A stretch of 64,000 nt of DNA from JBICHN01 sp043101845 (GTDB taxonomy: Bacteria > Planctomycetota > Phycisphaerae > Phycisphaerales > UBA5793). The notes below the pieces were generated by a model. The model was not told the DNA's origin, searched no databases, and saw only the letters and a program-made list of their open reading frames with translations. Shown here piece after piece: positions 52,066 to 60,449 of this stretch. Made by a program: the position numbers and the translations under genes. The stretch lies in assembly GCA_043101845.1 (NCBI GenBank), contig JBICHN010000011.1, forward strand, positions 434,001 through 498,000, read 5' to 3'. How positions within the stretch are numbered: the stretch's first letter is position 1; every line of letters starts with the position of its first letter.

Positions 52066-53364
52066 ATGCTGCGCAAGTTTATCTGTCTGTCTGCCGGTCT
52101 TGCGGTCTGCGGCTTTGGCGCCGACGCCGTGGCGGGCCCGAAGGTCCTCCAGAAGGCGGAAGCCAAGGCCAAGCTGAGCCCGATCTCGATCGCTCCGCTC
52201 TATGCGGACGGCACGATCGGTGAATGGCGTCCGTATGTCGGCGGCGACGACACCATCAACATTGGTGGCGAGTTTGACGCGTTCGAGAGCGTCCGTGACA
52301 GCGACCCCTGCGGTCTCGGCAAGGGCTTCCCGGCCGACGGCTCCGGCAGTGGCGGTTTTGACCCGTTCTGCGATCCGGCCTCGATCGGCAGCCCCTGCGG
52401 CGCCGCGTCGGTGCGCTGGTTCTTCGGGTCGACCTATGTTTCGGGCGGTCGTCGCTCCGGCGGCAACAGCGCTGCGAATTCGACCGGCACGGCCGGCCGT
52501 CTCGAGCTCGCCTGGTGGAACACGCTGAATCCGGGCCAGACGGACCCGAACGGCAACATCGTGGGTGACACGGTCATCACCGTCAGCACCTACGACAACA
52601 ACTTCGACCAGTTCTGCGGCACCGGTGAGCCCAACTTCCTCACGGGCGTCATCCTCAACTTCGGTTCGGTCGGCGCTGGTGGCTACTACTACAGCGATGT
52701 CGACCTCACCGGCCTCGAACTCGATGTCCCCGCCGGCGGCGCGTCGGTCGGCGTCGAAGTCCAGTTCTTCTATGACACCGGTCTCGCGACCGTCGCGGCG
52801 AACAACCAGGTCATGATCTGGGGCGCCAAGGACGCCGATGAGCAGGGCATCAGCGAGCCGATCGTCTATGACGACGACAACTGGGACGGCACCTTTGATC
52901 CGTTCACCGAGTGCTTCGACTACACCTTCGGTCTCTGCCCCGATCCGCTGATCAACATGGTCGGCCTCTTCGGTCAGGGCGGCGGCGGCTCCTGCGTCGG
53001 CTTCGATGTTCCGACGCTCGTCGCGGGTAGCCCGGCGACCTTCGACATCACCGGTGGTCAGGCGAACGCGAACTATGCGATCGCGTACTACCTCAGCGAG
53101 AACGCCGCGAACAACGCGTGCGATTGCGCCGATCCGCTCACCGCGAACGCTGGTAACTTCATCAGCTGCAACGGCGGCACCGGCAACATCGTCGACAACG
53201 ACGGCAACCCGGGCAACAACCGTCTTGACGGCGCCGGCGACGCGAGCCTCACGGTTCCGATCCCGAACGCCGCTCAGGGCCGCACGCTCTGGTTCGTGGC
53301 CTACACCCCGGACGCCGACGGCACCTTCTGCTGCGTCGTCAGCGGCCCGCACACCGTCCTCTAA
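52066..53364 (+). CDS. secreted surface-type protein, probably highly expressed, unknown family
   Basis: 432 residues. A signal peptide (MLRKFICLSAGLAVCGFG, cleavage near residue 24) exports it. The mature part is rich in Gly, Asn, Asp, Thr and aromatic residues, with few charged helices, typical of beta-rich cell-surface proteins. About a dozen cysteines lie in pairs (FCDP, SPCG, NNACDCAD, FCCV) that may form disulfides. No family is recognised, and no C-terminal sorting motif is obvious. Codon use is strongly biased to GGC, AAC, GAC, ACC and CTC, and the gene has strong flanking signals, so high expression is likely. A surface-layer or cell-envelope component is a reasonable guess. Confidence 0.75.
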   Translation: MLRKFICLSAGLAVCGFGADAVAGPKVLQKAEAKAKLSPISIAPLYADGTIGEWRPYVGGDDTINIGGEFDAFESVRDSDPCGLGKGFPADGSGSGGFDPFCDPASIGSPCGAASVRWFFGSTYVSGGRRSGGNSAANSTGTAGRLELAWWNTLNPGQTDPNGNIVGDTVITVSTYDNNFDQFCGTGEPNFLTGVILNFGSVGAGGYYYSDVDLTGLELDVPAGGASVGVEVQFFYDTGLATVAANNQVMIWGAKDADEQGISEPIVYDDDNWDGTFDPFTECFDYTFGLCPDPLINMVGLFGQGGGGSCVGFDVPTLVAGSPATFDITGGQANANYAIAYYLSENAANNACDCADPLTANAGNFISCNGGTGNIVDNDGNPGNNRLDGAGDASLTVPIPNAAQGRTLWFVAYTPDADGTFCCVVSGPHTVL

Positions 53365-53366
53365 TC

Positions 53367-53391
53367 TTCGATCGAGCCTGACTCGATCGGA
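53367..53391. other. hairpin right after the surface-protein stop codon
   Basis: TCGATCGAG, 5-nt loop, CTCGATCGG: a 9-bp stem with one G-T pair. It has no T-run, and may protect the mRNA 3' end ahead of the true terminator. Confidence 0.4.
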
Positions 53392-53420
53392 CGCTTAGAG
53401 CGTTCGAAAGTGCACCTCAA

Positions 53421-53454
53421 CCCCACCGTCCGAAAGGGCGGTGGGGTTCTTTTT
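53421..53454 (+). terminator. intrinsic terminator of the surface-protein gene
   Basis: CCCCACCGTCC, GAAA tetraloop, GGGCGGTGGGG (11 bp with one G-T pair), then TTCTTTTT. A textbook terminator. Confidence 0.9.
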
Positions 53455-53516
53455 GTCTCCTCGTCGCCGCCGGCTGAACGACCACGCCCGCTCGTGTAGG
53501 ATGGTCACCCACGCCG

Positions 53517-56500
53517 ATGACACACGACCACCTCGCGCAGCTCAACGACGAACAACGACGCGCCGTCACCTCGACGAGCGGGCCCCTCATCGTCCTCGCC
53601 GGACCCGGAACCGGGAAGACGACCGTCATCACCCGCCGCGTCGCGCACCTCATTCTCGAGCACGGCGCCGAGCCCGAAAGCGTCCTCGCCCTCACCTTTA
53701 CGAACAAGGCGGCGGAAGAGATGCGCCGCCGGCTCGGGGAGCTTCTCGGCGGCGCCGGCCGGGCCGACCGCGTGCGCGCGATGACCTTCCATTCCTTCGG
53801 CCTCTTCCTCATTCGTCGCTTCGCCGACATGATCGGCTGGCCCGCCGAACCCACGATCATCGACTCGAGCCGAATGCGTTCGCTCATGCGACGCCTCATC
53901 GACGAGACCGGCGTCGGCGCGAATCGCTACCTCTATGACCCCTATGCGATCGCCCCGGAGGCCTTGCGATTCATCGCTGAAGCCTCGGACCACGCCATCT
54001 CGCCCGCTCGCGCGCTCGAGCACGCCGACGCGTGGCAACGCGACTACGAGCGACGCGCCGCGACGCTCGAGGACGAGGCCCGTGTCGCCGAGAAGGCCGA
54101 ACTCGACCTCTTCCGAGAATACGCGGAACTCCACCGCGCCTTCGACGAGGCGTGCCTGGAGCGCCGCTGGGCGACCTTCAGCGATCTCCAGTCGCGCCCG
54201 TTGCGCATGCTTGAACTCGATCCGCGAATCCGTGCGATCGTGCGCACGGAGATCCGCCACATCGTGATCGACGAGTTTCAGGATGTGAACCGTGCGCAGA
54301 TCGAGCTGCTCAAGCAGGTTGCGCCGACCGATGGGGATGTGTGCGTTGTCGGGGACGACGATCAATCGATCTACGCCTTCCGGGGATCGCACCAGGCTGC
54401 GTTCAAGCACTTCGCTCAGCACTGGAGCGCGGCGACGATCGAACTCACGAAGAACTATCGGTCGTCGTCTGTCGTGCTCGACGCCGCGAACCGGATCATC
54501 CAGAAGGTGGATGATCGATTCAGCGCGGATAAGCGCACAATCGCTGCGGGAGATGCGAAAGACGACTGCGTGCCCGTCGAGGGCATCACCTATGAGGGAA
54601 CCGACGGCGCTGGACCGGTCATTGGCCGCGTCATCCTCGATTCGGTCGGCGCCGGTGACCGCTCCTGGCGCGATTTCGCGGTGCTCGTCCGGTCGGGGAC
54701 GGACCTCGCCCGGATTCAATCCTCCCTGCAGGCGATGGAGATTCCGGTGGAGGCGCCGGAGCGGGACGATCCGTTCGAGCATGACGAAGTTCAGGATGTG
54801 ATGTCGTGGCTGCGGATTCTCGACGACCCGTGCGATACGCCGCGACTGACGCGCATCCTGGCCCGTCCGCCGTATGACCTGCCCATCCACACGCTCTCGT
54901 CGTGGTACCGCGAATGCGCGCAGGCGTCGGCCGCGGCGCGCGACGCGGGCCATGACGCGGAAGCGGACCGGCCACCGCTCGAACGGTTGGTCGAGTGGCG
55001 CCGTACGCCGGCGGTGGAACGATTCGCCACGGATTACGAAGCGCTATCGACCGTCGCCCTCACGGAGCCGATCGATCACCTTGTTCGCGCCGTGATTCGT
55101 CGGTCCGGCCTCGTCACACTCGATCCAATCGATGACGAAGCACATCAGGTGAGGGTGCAGCGTCTCGGCGCGCTTCTCACCTTCGTGACCGAGCGGATCG
55201 ATGGTCTCGATGAGCCGCGCGGATTGCGCGAGTTCCTGCGCTACTTCGATGATCTCGACGAGGCGGACCGGACGATCGGCCGGACCGCGGAATCGCGACT
55301 CGATTCGGGGGTGGACTCCCAGGGTCGCGACGCCGTACGCATCCTCACCGCCCATGGAAGCAAGGGGCTCGAGTTCGACACCGTCTTTCTTCCGCGCATC
55401 AATAAGAATCACGGGTATCCGAACCTGCGAAGCGATCGCGACCGTGACTACCTTCCCGAAGCCTTGCGGGACGGGGAGGCGAGTTCGAAAGAGAATGAGG
55501 AGCGTCGCGTCTTCTTCGTCGCCATGACTCGTGCGAAGCGGCGCCTCGTCCTGCTCAGCCAGTCGCGGGTACGAGTCGGCGCCGGGAATCGATGTCATCC
55601 GTCCGTTTTCTGGGACGAAACGCTTGTGGAGCACGGCGGGGCGTACGAGACCGTCGTTCGAAGCGCGAGCGAGGTCGCCGCCGGGTCCGAGGCGCCTCCA
55701 TCGGCGTGCGCGATCACGGCCGCGCCTCGACAGACGGTGCGCCAGCGTGAACTCAGTCTCGTCCGGCGCGAGATCTTCGCCGCCCTCCATGCGCTGCGTC
55801 GTCCCGATCTCGATCCGGCGGAGTTCGAGGCGCAGACGGAAACAGTGCGGCGCCTCGCCATGCGCGTCCCACTCCTCGCCGCGGAGGATGAATCGCAGCT
55901 TGATCGCCTCATCGACGCGGCGCGCGAGCCGGACCGTCCGGCACTCCGCGAATTCGCGGACCGTCTCCAGATGGACGAGCCGTTCCACCCGGGGATCGAA
56001 CCGCCACGCCCGCCGCTCCGCCTGACCTACAGCGACATCGCGACCTATCTGAGGTGCCCGCGATGCTACTGGCTCGCGCGGGTCGCGCGCATCCCGGAAC
56101 CCGGTACACCCGCGAGCACATTCGGATCGATCATCCATCGGTCGCTCGAGTTCTTCTACAAGGCGGTGCGCGATCACGCCGCGGGAATCACCAGCGGCCC
56201 CGCGCCCGGCGTGGATGATCTCGTTCGGATCGGTCGCGACGCCTACGAGCAGATGAGACCCGCAAGTCTTGCGCAAACAACCCGGTTCTGGTCGCGAATT
56301 GAGGCGGCGCTGCGGCAGTATCACGAGCGACTGCATGACGAGTCGGCGAACCCGGTCGAAGTCGAACTCGATGTCAGCTTCGACTACCGGCGGAGGGATC
56401 ACGCGCACCGGATCGTCGTTCGCATCGATCGGGTCGACTTCGATGGTCGTTATCGACTCGTGGATTACAAGACCGGCCGCCCGAAGAAGGAGTTGCTCGA

Positions 56501-56804
56501 ACCGAAGAGCGGCGATCTTCAGATGGGCGTGTACGCGCTCGCGTTGCGACACTGGCTTGAGGAGGAGGTCGTCGACGGCGTGGCCGAATACTGGCTCATC
56601 GCGACCGGCGAGCGTGGAACCGTTGATCTCGCGAAGCTCAAGCTCGACAAGGTGGAGGAAAAGATCGGCGAGGTCATCGACGGCATCCTTGCAGGCGACT
56701 GGACAGTCGGACGCCAGTGCAGTGGACGCTGCGAGTCGCTCGGAGGCCTCCTCAGTGACTGGGAGGAACGGGAGGGCGACGATTCGGAGGAGGAGGGGGA
56801 CTAA
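53517..56804 (+). CDS. UvrD/PcrA-type helicase fused to a RecB-like PD-(D/E)xK nuclease
   Basis: 1095 residues, superfamily 1A helicase plus nuclease. Walker A is VLAGPGTGKTTVIT (about residues 26-36), then TFTNKAAEEMRRR, VIDEFQDVNR, GDDDQSIYAFRG, and motif V/VI blocks TAHGSKGLEFDTVFLP and VFFVAMTRAKRRLVLL. The C-terminal nuclease has YLRCPRCYWL, GSIIHRSLE, IDRVD, LVDYKTGRPKK and QMGVYALAL, the RecB-family catalytic and Q-x3-Y motifs. CPRC and a C-terminal QCSGRC give four Cys that could bind an Fe-S cluster. It should unwind and trim DNA ends, as AddAB/AdnAB-type complexes do. A TAGGAT box sits 14 nt before the ATG. Confidence 0.9.
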   Translation: MTHDHLAQLNDEQRRAVTSTSGPLIVLAGPGTGKTTVITRRVAHLILEHGAEPESVLALTFTNKAAEEMRRRLGELLGGAGRADRVRAMTFHSFGLFLIRRFADMIGWPAEPTIIDSSRMRSLMRRLIDETGVGANRYLYDPYAIAPEALRFIAEASDHAISPARALEHADAWQRDYERRAATLEDEARVAEKAELDLFREYAELHRAFDEACLERRWATFSDLQSRPLRMLELDPRIRAIVRTEIRHIVIDEFQDVNRAQIELLKQVAPTDGDVCVVGDDDQSIYAFRGSHQAAFKHFAQHWSAATIELTKNYRSSSVVLDAANRIIQKVDDRFSADKRTIAAGDAKDDCVPVEGITYEGTDGAGPVIGRVILDSVGAGDRSWRDFAVLVRSGTDLARIQSSLQAMEIPVEAPERDDPFEHDEVQDVMSWLRILDDPCDTPRLTRILARPPYDLPIHTLSSWYRECAQASAAARDAGHDAEADRPPLERLVEWRRTPAVERFATDYEALSTVALTEPIDHLVRAVIRRSGLVTLDPIDDEAHQVRVQRLGALLTFVTERIDGLDEPRGLREFLRYFDDLDEADRTIGRTAESRLDSGVDSQGRDAVRILTAHGSKGLEFDTVFLPRINKNHGYPNLRSDRDRDYLPEALRDGEASSKENEERRVFFVAMTRAKRRLVLLSQSRVRVGAGNRCHPSVFWDETLVEHGGAYETVVRSASEVAAGSEAPPSACAITAAPRQTVRQRELSLVRREIFAALHALRRPDLDPAEFEAQTETVRRLAMRVPLLAAEDESQLDRLIDAAREPDRPALREFADRLQMDEPFHPGIEPPRPPLRLTYSDIATYLRCPRCYWLARVARIPEPGTPASTFGSIIHRSLEFFYKAVRDHAAGITSGPAPGVDDLVRIGRDAYEQMRPASLAQTTRFWSRIEAALRQYHERLHDESANPVEVELDVSFDYRRRDHAHRIVVRIDRVDFDGRYRLVDYKTGRPKKELLEPKSGDLQMGVYALALRHWLEEEVVDGVAEYWLIATGERGTVDLAKLKLDKVEEKIGEVIDGILAGDWTVGRQCSGRCESLGGLLSDWEEREGDDSEEEGD

Positions 56805-56816
56805 CCGGCGGCGGGG

Positions 56817-56845
56817 CTGTCATCGACGGCCCCGACGGTTACAAT
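56817..56845 (+). promoter_or_regulatory. candidate promoter of the DUF6504-like operon
   Basis: CTGTCA (56817-56822), exact 17-nt spacer, TACAAT (56840-56845), then 6 nt to the ATG at 56852. No Shine-Dalgarno, so a leaderless start is likely. Confidence 0.45.
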
Positions 56846-56851
56846 GGTCGA

Positions 56852-57247
56852 ATGCCCGATGAGCGGGATGGCACGAGCCGGGTCTTCGTGAGTGAGCCGA
56901 TCACCCCGGAATCCGGTTCTTTCCGACCGGAAGCCCTGGCGACCGGGTTGACCTCGGCGCCGGCGTCGTTCGTCTGGCGCGGACGCCGGTTTGAGGTGCG
57001 AAGGGTCATCGAGGAAACGAAACGAAGCGGCCGGGAACGGGGCCGGTCCGACGGCGAACTCTACCTGCGACGACAGGAGTTCCTCGTCGAAGTCGACGGC
57101 GGCGCCGTCGCGACGATCTACTTTGAACGGACACGGGCGCGAGGTGATCGCAGCGGACGATCCCGCTGGTTCATCTACGACGCCTCAACCGGAATGGTCG
57201 ACCAGACGCGACGAGACCGGAGCTTCGAATCCAAGTCGGGCGACTGA
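56852..57247 (+). CDS. DUF6504-like small protein
   Basis: 131 residues, soluble and basic. An N-terminal VSEPITPESG leads into FVWRGRRFEVRRVIEE, the W/R-rich stretch that resembles DUF6504-type proteins, where a beta strand and turn begin the fold. YLRRQEFLVEVDGGAVATIYFER and RWFIYDASTGMVDQT follow. The function of that family is unknown. The start is fixed by the -10-like box 6 nt upstream. DUF2752 follows after 14 bp, the first step of a five-gene run. Confidence 0.6.
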   Translation: MPDERDGTSRVFVSEPITPESGSFRPEALATGLTSAPASFVWRGRRFEVRRVIEETKRSGRERGRSDGELYLRRQEFLVEVDGGAVATIYFERTRARGDRSGRSRWFIYDASTGMVDQTRRDRSFESKSGD

Positions 57248-57261
57248 CGAGCGAGCGCATC

Positions 57262-57753
57262 ATGCCGAACCTGCGGCAGGTCATCGAACAACTCGATCGA
57301 TTTGAAGAAGGGCCGCTCCGGGCGTCGCTTGGACATCGACTGCTCGCGGGACTGCTCGCGATCGCGTGCGCAGCGCTGCTTGGTCTTGCGGCATGGCTTC
57401 AGCCGGATCCGCGCGGGTTCGGAACCCATAATCAGTTGCGGCTTGCGCCGTGCCTGTGGGTCGAGCGCGTCGGCATGCCCTGTCCGACCTGCGGAATGAC
57501 GACGGCGTTCGCCCATGCGGCGGACGGCTCGTTTCTCAGCGCCGCGCGTGCGCAACCGATGGGGCTCGTGCTCGCGTTCATGACGGCGATGACCTTCTGG
57601 GTGGCCCTCTATGTGGCGGCGACGGGATCGCTCATCGGCGCGCTTCTGCTCCGCCTCTGGCGTCCGAGCGTGCTGTGGACGGCCGGCGGGCTCGCCCTCG
57701 CGTCGTGGCTCTACAAGATCTGGGACTTTACACGGGAGAATTCCCTGTTATGA
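57262..57753 (+). CDS. DUF2752 inner-membrane protein
   Basis: 163 residues. Three or four hydrophobic segments (about residues 27-47, 98-120, 122-145 and 140-155). The family signature MPCPTCGMTTAFAHAADG (near residue 73) is present: the CPxCGMT motif resembles a metal or thiol site. No function is established for DUF2752; an assembly or envelope role is possible. Its stop overlaps the start of the next lipoprotein gene by 4 nt, indicating co-translation. Confidence 0.85.
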   Translation: MPNLRQVIEQLDRFEEGPLRASLGHRLLAGLLAIACAALLGLAAWLQPDPRGFGTHNQLRLAPCLWVERVGMPCPTCGMTTAFAHAADGSFLSAARAQPMGLVLAFMTAMTFWVALYVAATGSLIGALLLRLWRPSVLWTAGGLALASWLYKIWDFTRENSLL

Positions 57754-58460
57754 GACATCGGACGATCAACACGAGTCCGGCCCGGCGTCGACGCGCCGGG
57801 CGCGTCGGTCTCCTGACGCTGTGTCTGCTCACCACGGCGCTACTGGCCGGGTGTCAGGTCGCCGGCGTGATCGGCTCGACCTGGGACGCGACGAAAGAGG
57901 TCGATATTCCCGCCGAGTACCGCGGACTCGACGGCAAGCGTGTCGTCGTGCTCGTCGACGCGCCGATGGACATCTATTACGAGTTTCCGGGCATCACCTC
58001 GACGCTCACGCTTCTCATCTCGAACGGGATCATCGAGTACTGTCCCGGGTCTCTCGTGCCGCCCACGGAAGAGGTCATCGCGTTCCAGTACAACAATGTG
58101 TACTGGGCGACGATGGACTACGCTGAACTGTGCGCGGAGCTGCGGACCGAGCGCATCGTCATCATCGATCTCATTGAGTATCGACTGCAGGCGCCGGGCA
58201 ACAGTTACCTCTGGGACGGCCGAATCTCGGCGGATGTGCATGTCATCGAGGCCGATTCGTTCGACCCGTCGTCCTTCGCCTATTCGAAGCGCGTTCTGTC
58301 GCTCTTCCCGGGCATCGAGGGCGTAAGCCGGGAGAGCGCGTCGCAGGCGCAGATCGCTCAGGGACTTCAGATCAAGTTTGCGCAGAAGGTCGTCCGGCTG
58401 TTCCACGATCACAAGCGAATCAACTCCGAACTCCAGGACGAGAAGCGTCTGGAAGGGTGA
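57750..58460 (+). CDS. predicted lipoprotein, first of a related pair
   Basis: 236 residues. A basic N-terminus and a hydrophobic core end in TALLAGCQ, a good lipobox (Cys36). The mature domain looks alpha/beta, with strands in KRVVVLVDAP and TERIVIIDLIEYRL. Later NSYLWDGRISADVHVIEAD and FAQKVVRLFHDHK suggest a TolB-N/CsgG-like periplasmic fold, though this is by eye. The same order recurs in the next gene. The ATG lies in the DUF2752 stop. No function is recognised; an envelope assembly or sensing role is possible. Confidence 0.7.
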   Translation: MRHRTINTSPARRRRAGRVGLLTLCLLTTALLAGCQVAGVIGSTWDATKEVDIPAEYRGLDGKRVVVLVDAPMDIYYEFPGITSTLTLLISNGIIEYCPGSLVPPTEEVIAFQYNNVYWATMDYAELCAELRTERIVIIDLIEYRLQAPGNSYLWDGRISADVHVIEADSFDPSSFAYSKRVLSLFPGIEGVSRESASQAQIAQGLQIKFAQKVVRLFHDHKRINSELQDEKRLEG

Positions 58461-59134
58461 TGATGGAACGATCAACGATGCAGGTGATGTTTCGACGCGC
58501 GGCGGCTCTTGTTCTGCTCGCCGCGGTTTCACTTCCGATGACCGGTTGCAACATCGCGACGGGTGTCGCGTACGCGGTCGAAGGTCCGCCGAAGCGAGAC
58601 GCGGCTTACACGCTTCCGCCGGAATCGAAGATCGTCGTGTTCCTTGATGACCGCGCGACGGTCATCCCGCAGGCGTCGTTCCGCCGCGGCGTGGCGATGC
58701 GGGCGACCGAGATCATCGTGCAGGAGAAGCGTCTCGTCGCCGGCGGCATCACGCCCACCGCCGCGACTCGCGTCGCCGAGCGCGAAGCGTACGACGAACC
58801 GATGGCGATTGACGACATCGGTCGCGAGATTGGCGCGACCCATGTGATCTATGTCAATCCCGTCCAGTGGACGCTCGTCAACAACGCGATCCCGCAGCCG
58901 GTCGCGGTCTATCGAGTGAAGATCATTGAGGTCGCGACCGGGCGACGGCTGTGGCCCAGTGAAGAGGCCGGCGCCGCGGTGGTGGTGCAGATGGCGCCAA
59001 AGACGGACTCGCAGTATTCACGGGATGAGTTCGAACTGCTGTCCCAACGCCTCGCGGAGTTCTCCGGTCTTCGGATCGCCGAACTGTTCTACGAGCACGA
59101 GCCGAACCCGCTGGATGGGCGACGCAGTGAGTGA
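58460..59134 (+). CDS. predicted lipoprotein, second of a related pair
   Basis: 224 residues. A short hydrophobic leader ends in LPMTGCN, a lipobox (Cys near residue 30). The mature part has KIVVFLDDRATVIP, then GATHVIYVNPVQWTLVNN and VYRVKIIEVATGRRLWPSE, an alpha/beta layout like the preceding lipoprotein and like TolB-N/CsgG-type domains. The start codon overlaps the previous stop by 1 nt, and the next gene overlaps its end. The pair likely forms an outer-membrane-facing complex, but no partner is evident. Confidence 0.7.
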   Translation: MMERSTMQVMFRRAAALVLLAAVSLPMTGCNIATGVAYAVEGPPKRDAAYTLPPESKIVVFLDDRATVIPQASFRRGVAMRATEIIVQEKRLVAGGITPTAATRVAEREAYDEPMAIDDIGREIGATHVIYVNPVQWTLVNNAIPQPVAVYRVKIIEVATGRRLWPSEEAGAAVVVQMAPKTDSQYSRDEFELLSQRLAEFSGLRIAELFYEHEPNPLDGRRSE

Positions 59135-60449
59135 ACGCGAGTCGACGCGGACCTCTCGTCCGTTCCGCGTCCTCCATCTTATCGATCCGACGAATCCTGC
59201 GGTCGGCGCCTGTGGCGCCGCATTGCTCGCGGATCTGCTCGCCGGGCAGACGGTGGCGGCGCGCGACTCGGCGGTCATCGTCGGTGGGTCGGGCGCCGAG
59301 CGCCTTGCCCGACGGGTCGGCCTCCAGACCCCCGATCGAATCGCGCCTCCGGCGGAGCGGGGATGGTTGGCCGCGACGACGCTTCGCCGGTACCTCGCGC
59401 GTCGAGGGCCGTTCGATCTCATCCAGGCCTGGTCGGTCTCCATGCTGTCGCTCGCGTCGACCGTCGCGCCGACCACGCCCCGGGCGGTCATGCTGCTCAT
59501 GAATCCGGACGATGATGCCGAAGCCCACTGGCTTCGTTCGATCTCCGGGGGCGGGGAACCGGTGGCGCTCGCGATCACGAATGAGATTCGACGGGCGTGG
59601 GCGGCGCGAGGCGCGCCGGGTGAGCGCATTCATGTGTTGCGGCCCGGCCTCGATTTCGCTCGAGTCGATGGGGGTGTCCGCGGCCGCATCCGCCACGAGT
59701 GGGGAGTCGCGGATGAGACCCAGGTGGTCGCGGCGCTCGCCCACCCGCCGTCCCGAATCGGAGGACGGCGGCTCGGCAAGGCTCTGGTGATCATGCGGCT
59801 TCGGCGACTCGATGTCGCGCTCGTCATGTCACCCGGCGTGCGCCGTCGCGCCGCGGGCGCCGCGATCGCCGAAGCGGCGGGAGAGGGTGATCGCCTCATC
59901 TTTGACGAGCGCCTCGATGAGCCCTGGCGGATACTCCCCGCGTGCGACGCGGGTCTGCTGCTCGGCGATGACACGCAAGAGGTGAATCGAACGGCGCCCG
60001 CGGCGCCGCCGTCGCGTACGGGACGGTGGCCAAGCCTCGTAGCGCCGGCGCACCGCCATCACGAAGTCGGGCCGGCGGACGCGATGAGCGGAGTTCTCCC
60101 GGCCCACTGGGCCGCCGTCGCGGGCAAGCCGATCGTCGCCGAAGCGAGCTATGCCGCGACGGAGGTCGTGGAGAATCGACACACCGGCCTGCTCGTCACT
60201 CCCGGCGACGACGGCGCCGTGGTCAATCGCGTCGCCGAGCTGGCCGGTGATGCGCAACTCCACTGGAAATTGCGCGACGCCGCGCGCTCGGAGGCGTACA
60301 GCGTCTTCTCGCGTCGGCGGTTCGTGTCCGACCTTCGCGCCGTGCACGAGCAGATCATCGAAGGCCGACGCGTTGAACCTCCGCCGCTCCCGGTCACGGG
60401 CGGTGTCGCGTTCGGCGTCGGCGCCCGCGGCGGCGCGCCGGCCGATTAG
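59115..60449 (+). CDS. GT4-like glycosyltransferase
   Basis: 444 residues from ATG 59115, or 440 from GTG 59127. FRVLHLIDPTNPAVGACGAALLADLL is the N-terminal Rossmann start and FDLIQAWSVSMLSLAS follows. The C-terminal domain has GKPIVAEASYAATEVVENRHTGLLVTPGD (near residue 345), the region in GT-B enzymes that binds the nucleotide sugar; a Glu (E of ATEVVEN) fits. It is soluble or peripheral. The gene overlaps the lipoprotein gene by up to 20 nt, so it belongs to the same operon. Its stop overlaps the convergent S10 gene stop by 4 nt. Donor and acceptor are unknown. Confidence 0.75.
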   Translation: MGDAVSERESTRTSRPFRVLHLIDPTNPAVGACGAALLADLLAGQTVAARDSAVIVGGSGAERLARRVGLQTPDRIAPPAERGWLAATTLRRYLARRGPFDLIQAWSVSMLSLASTVAPTTPRAVMLLMNPDDDAEAHWLRSISGGGEPVALAITNEIRRAWAARGAPGERIHVLRPGLDFARVDGGVRGRIRHEWGVADETQVVAALAHPPSRIGGRRLGKALVIMRLRRLDVALVMSPGVRRRAAGAAIAEAAGEGDRLIFDERLDEPWRILPACDAGLLLGDDTQEVNRTAPAAPPSRTGRWPSLVAPAHRHHEVGPADAMSGVLPAHWAAVAGKPIVAEASYAATEVVENRHTGLLVTPGDDGAVVNRVAELAGDAQLHWKLRDAARSEAYSVFSRRRFVSDLRAVHEQIIEGRRVEPPPLPVTGGVAFGVGARGGAPAD

